This document shows positions 59,664-64,000 of a stretch of DNA of 64,000 nt, piece after piece. The translations under genes were made by a program, and so were the position numbers. Below the pieces are notes generated by a model. The model did not search any database, had not been told where the DNA came from, and saw only the letters and a program-made list of their open reading frames with translations. This DNA is from Bdellovibrionales bacterium (GTDB taxonomy: Bacteria > Bdellovibrionota > UBA1018): contig CANCQK010000001.1 in NCBI GenBank assembly GCA_947380295.1, positions 146,144 through 210,143 of the forward strand, given 5' to 3'. Position 1 is the stretch's first letter. The number at the start of each line of letters is the position of its first letter.

Positions 59664-60410
59664 TCAGCTAGTCGAACTCGTTGACAGTTCAGAGCAGTTT
59701 GGCTGTGTGCTTTTTTTCAAGGTTTCGAGGTTCTGGCGTGCGTCCTCAAATCCTTGTTCTGCTGCTTCCTTAATGAGGAGTCGACCTACAAAAGGATCCT
59801 TGGCTCCACCTTCGCCAAAGAAAAGCATCAGTCCGTAGGCGTTTTGAGCCTCTGCATTCCCCTGATAGGCGGCAGTTTTAAAGTTTTCACGAGCCAAGAC
59901 CAAATCTGGGGCGCCGCCCTGGCCGTGGTAAAGCATCCGAGCATAGTGAGTCATTCCAAGGACGTGCCCTGCCTGACTCGCTAACCCAAAGAGGCGACGA
60001 GCTTCTTCCCAGTTCTGAGATCCGCTCTCACCCTTAAAGTGCAGAGTGGCCAGGCTGTAGAGGGATGGGCCGTGGCCTTGTGCAGCAGACTGCTCCAGAA
60101 GGGCCGCCGCGAGCAGATTATTTTTTTGTCCCACGGCGCCTGCGTAAATGAGTTTAGCCAAGAGGTAGCGCGCCTGGAGCAGGTCCTCCTTTGGCGTTTC
60201 GGGTTGAGTAATAATTTTGCAGTAATGGTTAAATGCGTCATGCGGATTTGTGAAACAGAAATGTCCCTCGCAGGATTGAACTGCGCTGTGCCCTGGATCC
60301 AGGATGCCAAGGGCGGGCCAATGCGCTTGTGCTGGTAATGAAAAGAATGTTCCAATGAGAATTGCGCCGAAAAAATGGGTACGCAAAATCAGTGAGTTTA
60401 GGACCTTCAT
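59664..60410 (-). CDS. Exported Sel1-repeat protein
   Basis: 248 residues. Signal peptide 1-29 (cleavage near P-A-Q-A-H). Residues about 75-230 are Sel1-like repeats (A-A-Q-G-H-G-P-S-L-Y-S-L-A, G-H-V-L-G-M-T-H-Y-A-R-M-L, G-N-A-E-A-Q-N-A-Y-G-L-M-L, A-E-Q-G-F-E-D-A-R). Sel1 proteins bind partners in signalling and, in Legionella, act on host trafficking. AAGAGG is five bases before ATG 60410. A role as effector or envelope scaffold is open. Confidence 0.85.
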   Translation of the reverse strand: MKVLNSLILRTHFFGAILIGTFFSLPAQAHWPALGILDPGHSAVQSCEGHFCFTNPHDAFNHYCKIITQPETPKEDLLQARYLLAKLIYAGAVGQKNNLLAAALLEQSAAQGHGPSLYSLATLHFKGESGSQNWEEARRLFGLASQAGHVLGMTHYARMLYHGQGGAPDLVLARENFKTAAYQGNAEAQNAYGLMLFFGEGGAKDPFVGRLLIKEAAEQGFEDARQNLETLKKSTQPNCSELSTSSTS

Positions 60411-60540
60411 AAATACCTCTTAGTAGAAGAGGCGGAAGGATAGTGGTTTTGGTTGAATTTTCCAACTTAAAAATATTTAATAAGTAGGGAAGTCTCGTCT
60501 TTTCAGATGCTTAGATTAGTTTTAAATTGATCCAATTTAT

Positions 60541-60954
60541 TTATGCGGCGGCGAGCGAAAATATTCGAATGCGCACTTGGCTCCTGGGACCTGCGAGTAA
60601 AAAATCGGTGCGAGCAGGGTTGGTTTGGTAAATTTGGTAAGCATAATCTGCGATGACTTTGGCAGCCTCGTTTTCGGCTTCGCGATGTACGTCGAGCTTC
60701 ATCTTTGATTTAAACCAAAGGACTCCCTGTTGCTGGAGACTGGGCCGGACGAAGGGACGGCTGAGGAGTTCCTCGATGTAGTCAGCCTGGAGGCTTTCTT
60801 TTTGATCTAAAAGAGTGCGGCGATGGATGATTTCTTGGAGCGGGTCCCGTTCTCCTCGACGCAGTGCGTTTTCGAGACATTCGATCTCGTATTCGTCCTG
60901 CAGGATGTCGAACCCTGAATGGGTGACGATCAGGGCTATAGTGTGGGTTTTCAT
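60541..60954 (-). CDS. Hypothetical protein, 137 residues
   Basis: Not recognised. Helical, with a charged middle (E-C-L-E-N-A-L-R-R-G-E-R-D) and hydrophobic ends; Y-A-Y-Q-I-Y-Q-T resembles a KH- or phage-like segment without firm match. No signal peptide. AAGGAG lies twelve bases before ATG 60954. The two ends of its gene flank AT-rich gaps (60411-60540 and 60955-61121) with no further feature. Confidence 0.65.
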   Translation of the reverse strand: MKTHTIALIVTHSGFDILQDEYEIECLENALRRGERDPLQEIIHRRTLLDQKESLQADYIEELLSRPFVRPSLQQQGVLWFKSKMKLDVHREAENEAAKVIADYAYQIYQTNPARTDFLLAGPRSQVRIRIFSLAAA

Positions 60955-61121
60955 TTTCAGCGATTGCTCCTTTTATCCTACTGTTTAGATCGGATAATAG
61001 GAGTTAAAACCTAAGCTCCTTAAGAATTCAGCGGTGAGATGGAAAAATGAGGGGGTAGAGCCTCGTCGTAAATCAGGCGTTGGAATCGGCGGGCGTGTCA
61101 TGATAAACCCCATCCAGACAA

Positions 61122-62336
61122 ATGAATTCAATAACGCATCTTATTTCAACCGCTGAAGAAATCACTCAATTAGCTCAGATCCTAAAGACTCAGGAGGTCA
61201 TTGCTTTTGACACTGAGTTCATTCGGGAATCGACTTTTTTCCCAATCGTGGAAATCATTCAAGTGGCCACTACGACCGAATCTTGGTTGGTGGATGCACG
61301 GGCTTTTAAACGGAACCATCCTGCATCTCATCCGGATGCCTACGATTCCGGGATTCAGCCTTTGCTCGACATTTTTACCGATCAAAAAATTCTGAAAATT
61401 GTCCACGCTGCTCAAGGCGATCAGGAGTGTCTCTACACGAGTTTTGGTGTAGTTGCCTCACCCAGTTTGGATACTGCCGTTGCAGCATCTCTTTGTGGGT
61501 ATGGCGAAGCGATTGGACTTGGAAAACTTCTCAAGTCGGTCTTTGATATTACTCTTTCTAAAGGGCACGCTCGTACCAATTGGTCAGTGCGACCACTTCC
61601 TCAACAACTCATCGAATACGCCCGCGCTGATGTGGATCATCTCGTTGCCTTAGGGCTAAAGCTTATGGAGAAGCTCGATGAGCTCGGACGCAAAGCTTGG
61701 GGCTTTGAAGTCTCTGCAAAATGGGAAGACTCTAAGCTTTATCAGATGGATGTCGAAGGAATTGCGCAGAAGTTGGCTCGCGGAGGTCGCCTCGACAAAA
61801 AAGGCTACCCTGCTTTGGTCAATTTGGTGAAATGGCGAGAAGAGCGTGTTCGAAAACTCAATCTGCCGCGACGGTGGGTGGCAGACGATCATGTACTGCT
61901 TGATCTTGCTCATGTGAGGCCGAAGGACTTGGAGCACCTGGGTGCTTTTCGAGGTCTGAATAAAGGCGAACTGAAGAATAGCGGCGAAGCCATTCTTGAA
62001 GCGATTCGGTTAGCCTCTGAGCGAACCGACCTTGCACCTCCGAAGGCAGCGCGAGTTTTAGCTCCTACCGCCGATGAGACTTTGGCATTTGACCTCATTC
62101 GGTGTTACGTGAGCGTGCTTGCTGAAAAACACCAAATTGCAGCAAAACATTTACTCTCGGTTCATCAGCTCTTGCCACTTTTGCGTAACGAGATTCAATC
62201 CAGTGAAGATCTGATTAAAAAAGGAATTTTGAGTTCAGAAGCAACGGCTCTGATTGGGGATGAACTTATTGCAATGGTTCAAGGCAAGCGCGCGCTTCGC
62301 GTGAAGGGTAGTCAGGTTGAAATTATTCCCATCTAG
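61122..62336 (+). CDS. rnd: Ribonuclease D
   Basis: 404 residues. DEDDy 3'-5' exonuclease trimming tRNA 3' ends. D-T-E-F in F-D-T-E-F-I-R-E, H-A-A-Q-G-D, and Y-A-R-A-D-V near 170 form the active site; C-terminal HRDC-type helical domains follow (about 200-300). ATG 61122 without an obvious Shine-Dalgarno; TTGGAA with GATAAA eight bases from the start point hints at a short leader. Confidence 0.92.
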   Translation: MNSITHLISTAEEITQLAQILKTQEVIAFDTEFIRESTFFPIVEIIQVATTTESWLVDARAFKRNHPASHPDAYDSGIQPLLDIFTDQKILKIVHAAQGDQECLYTSFGVVASPSLDTAVAASLCGYGEAIGLGKLLKSVFDITLSKGHARTNWSVRPLPQQLIEYARADVDHLVALGLKLMEKLDELGRKAWGFEVSAKWEDSKLYQMDVEGIAQKLARGGRLDKKGYPALVNLVKWREERVRKLNLPRRWVADDHVLLDLAHVRPKDLEHLGAFRGLNKGELKNSGEAILEAIRLASERTDLAPPKAARVLAPTADETLAFDLIRCYVSVLAEKHQIAAKHLLSVHQLLPLLRNEIQSSEDLIKKGILSSEATALIGDELIAMVQGKRALRVKGSQVEIIPI

Positions 62337-62417
62337 GGATGAGTTTGCCTCAATCTCTCGATTCTGACAATCCAGCTTGGAAACTTGGAAGATCCCATGT
62401 TAAATCCCTAAGAATCC

Positions 62418-63791
62418 ATGAACCCTTGCTTAGGCTCAGAGACAGTCGAAGTTCCCCTTTCTGGATTTGCCTCAAAAGGTACTTTTCCGAATCACTTGAA
62501 GTTTAGAAAACGCCGCGCCCTGAACTGGATGGTTCTGGGTACCACCTATTCGGCGATGTACATGGGAAGGTACAATCTCTCCTTAGCCAATCCGATCCTT
62601 TCCCAAGTCTACGGTTGGGATAAAACTCAAATTGGCGCGATTATTAGCCCTGCACTTCTGGCTTACGGACTTTTTGCAATTGTAAATGGGCCACTTGCAG
62701 ATCGAATTGGGGGTCGTAAAGCGATCCTTGTGGGATCATTAGGCACAGTGTTTTTTAATCTTCTCTTTGGTCTGGGTGCCTATCTGGGCTTTTTGGGGCA
62801 AGGGAGTGCGCTCATTGTTTACTTTGCCTCGATCTGGATGCTGAACTCGTATTTTCAGTCATTCGGTGCGGTATCGTTGATTAAAGTGAATTCAGCCTGG
62901 TTTCACATTCGCGAGCGAGGCGTGTTTTCTGCAATTTTCGGCTCTATGATTCAGATGGGCCGGGCTTTGATTTTCTTTGTAGGGCCGTTGCTTGCGATGG
63001 CTTTGCCTTGGCAGTGGTTGTTCTTTGTTCCGTCGATCTTGATCTTGGTTTTGTCGGTTGCCACCTATCTTACCGTACAAAATAGTCCTGAGGATTGTGG
63101 TCTCCCTACTCTTGATGTTGCTGATGCTTCGAGAGGTGATCCGGATCATGTGACAGTTCGCTATATTCTTAAAAAGATTTTCATGAATCCTATTACTCTC
63201 ACTATTGCTAGCGCGGAGTTTTGCACAGGGTTTGTGAGACAGGGATTTGAACAATGGTTTCCTCGATACATGATTGAGGTCCAGCGCTTGCCTCTGGACT
63301 CTCCGATCTTTCAAAAAAATGCCATGGCAGTCGTCATTGCAGGGATTTTCGGCGCTATTTTTGCCGGATCGATTTCTGACTTTGCTTTTGGTGGTCGCAG
63401 AACCCCCGTCGCATTTTTAGGTTATTTGACCCAGGTTTTGTGTTTAGTCGTGATTTGGGGAACCAGCGACGTCAGCTGGGTGGCTGCAGCCTTTGTCGTG
63501 AATTCTTTTGCGATTAGCATGGTGCACTCCATGCTATCGGGCACCGCCTCAATGGACTTTGGCGGTAAAAAAGCTGCCGCAACCGCTGCGGGGCTCTTTG
63601 ATGGAATGCAATACATCGGCGGTTCCTTCGTAGGTCTAGGGATGGGTTATTTACTCGATCGCTTTGGATGGGGATCGTGGGGGCCGAGTATGGTCGGATT
63701 CTCTCTGGTGGGTATGATCTTGATGGCTGTGCTTTGGAATGCAAGGCCTGAAACTCAGACTAGTTCTCACGCAGGACATTCAAAATCCTGA
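62418..63791 (+). CDS. OPA-family transporter (GlpT/UhpT-like MFS)
   Basis: 457 residues, 12 membrane helices with a short cytosolic N-terminus. Organophosphate:phosphate antiporter features: Y-M-G-R-Y-N-L-S in helix 1 (the substrate Arg), loop motif A-D-R-I-G-G-R-K-A, and late D-G-M-Q-Y-I-G-G. Imports glycerol-3-phosphate, hexose phosphates or similar. Intracellular bacteria use such carriers to take host sugar phosphates, but free-living ones have them too. ATG 62418; no strong ribosome site noted. Confidence 0.88.
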   Translation: MNPCLGSETVEVPLSGFASKGTFPNHLKFRKRRALNWMVLGTTYSAMYMGRYNLSLANPILSQVYGWDKTQIGAIISPALLAYGLFAIVNGPLADRIGGRKAILVGSLGTVFFNLLFGLGAYLGFLGQGSALIVYFASIWMLNSYFQSFGAVSLIKVNSAWFHIRERGVFSAIFGSMIQMGRALIFFVGPLLAMALPWQWLFFVPSILILVLSVATYLTVQNSPEDCGLPTLDVADASRGDPDHVTVRYILKKIFMNPITLTIASAEFCTGFVRQGFEQWFPRYMIEVQRLPLDSPIFQKNAMAVVIAGIFGAIFAGSISDFAFGGRRTPVAFLGYLTQVLCLVVIWGTSDVSWVAAAFVVNSFAISMVHSMLSGTASMDFGGKKAAATAAGLFDGMQYIGGSFVGLGMGYLLDRFGWGSWGPSMVGFSLVGMILMAVLWNARPETQTSSHAGHSKS

Positions 63792-63797
63792 AATCGG

Positions 63798-64000
63798 TTA
63801 AAACAAAAATGAGGCGTACGGCCCGGCGAGGGAGAGTCGATTCACTTTTGCTTGCTCAAGACGAAAGTTTCTGAGGTGGTCTTCAGCCTCAAGGCTGGCG
63901 GCAATCCACTCTTGGAGGTGGTGCCTGATGGATTCATCGCTCGGGCGGGTTCTGAATTGAGTCCGAGTAGCAATAAATTGCGGACTTAAAGGGATGAGGA
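63798..64000 (-). CDS. C-terminal end of an unknown protein (runs off right edge)
   Basis: About 66 codons ending TAA at 63798, with no start in the window. The visible part is helical and charged (E-S-I-R-H-H-L-Q-E-W, A-A-S-L-E-A-E-D-H-L) with a hydrophobic end (L-A-G-P-Y-A-S-F-L-F). Convergent with the OPA transporter gene, six bases apart. No family recognised. Confidence 0.5.
   Translation of the reverse strand, partial: LIPLSPQFIATRTQFRTRPSDESIRHHLQEWIAASLEAEDHLRNFRLEQAKVNRLSLAGPYASFLF

Noticed and set aside
1..64000. CRISPR arrays, insertion sequences, prophage, rRNA, riboswitches
   Set aside because: No regular spaced repeats, transposase or integrase motifs, or conserved RNA elements were seen.

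Overview
The window looks like chromosome of a Gram-negative bacterium. It carries an outer-membrane barrel, several lipobox proteins, a PAS-type chemotaxis receptor with CheA and CheW, and an elongation factor G that resembles the SpdEFG1/mitochondrial type. I suspect the Bdellovibrionota or an old 'deltaproteobacterial' lineage, but that is inference from gene types and needs a tree. Genes are dense, on both strands, with many short overlaps. I see no IS element, prophage, CRISPR array or rRNA.

Layout: 1-3790 (minus) chemotaxis (PAS receptor, CheW, hybrid CheA), with a divergent globin-fold gene that lacks the haem histidine. 4858-5033 tRNA-Ser(GGA) with promoter and terminator. 5055-8201 ThrRS without TGS domain and two unknown genes. 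8271-11744 an iron operon: zinc-sensor-like ArsR regulator, FeoA, FeoB, small Cys membrane protein, QueC. 11699-13352 lipoprotein and lysine 2,3-aminomutase. 13488-16121 two degenerate receiver proteins around a PilZ-like protein. 16358-18532 FabI and aspartate kinase. 20222-29547 exonuclease III, PafA-like phosphatase, M1 aminopeptidase, deoxycytidylate deaminase, oligoribonuclease, EF-G, SecG. 32815-36067 glycosyltransferase and debranching enzyme. 37161-40271 gap-pgk-tpiA. 40369-43969 PolX, endonuclease III, amine oxidase. 44018-47162 porin, membrane receiver, Grx4 and BolA. 47288-51537 Lon, MFS exporter and a CADD-type enzyme. 53565-64000 acyl-CoA synthetase, Nudix, HEPN-MNT pair, RF3, Sel1 protein, RNase D and an OPA-family transporter.

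The most interesting content is scattered through 19-53 kb: five genes that each pair an N-terminal export signal with a domain typical of eukaryotic signalling. They are a RING-H2 finger behind a left-handed beta helix (19365-20213), a PI3/4K/HipA/Fam20-like kinase fold (29697-30725) in a two-gene operon with a Ulp1-like CE-clan cysteine protease (30737-32758), a probable BTB/POZ protein (36072-37037) and an F-box protein with helical repeats (51644-53248). RING, BTB and F-box are the three classic E3-ligase modules and Ulp1-type enzymes remove ubiquitin-like proteins. Together they suggest that this bacterium exports factors acting on the ubiquitin system of a eukaryotic host or prey. A secreted Sel1-repeat protein, a CADD homologue and a phosphorylated-sugar type transporter fit a host-associated life, but do not prove it.

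Other signals worth noting are probable leaderless mRNAs (arsR, thrS), an ArsR operator palindrome that includes the arsR start codon, PolX with an apparently crippled polymerase site, and a 48-residue basic protein gene convergent with the F-box gene.
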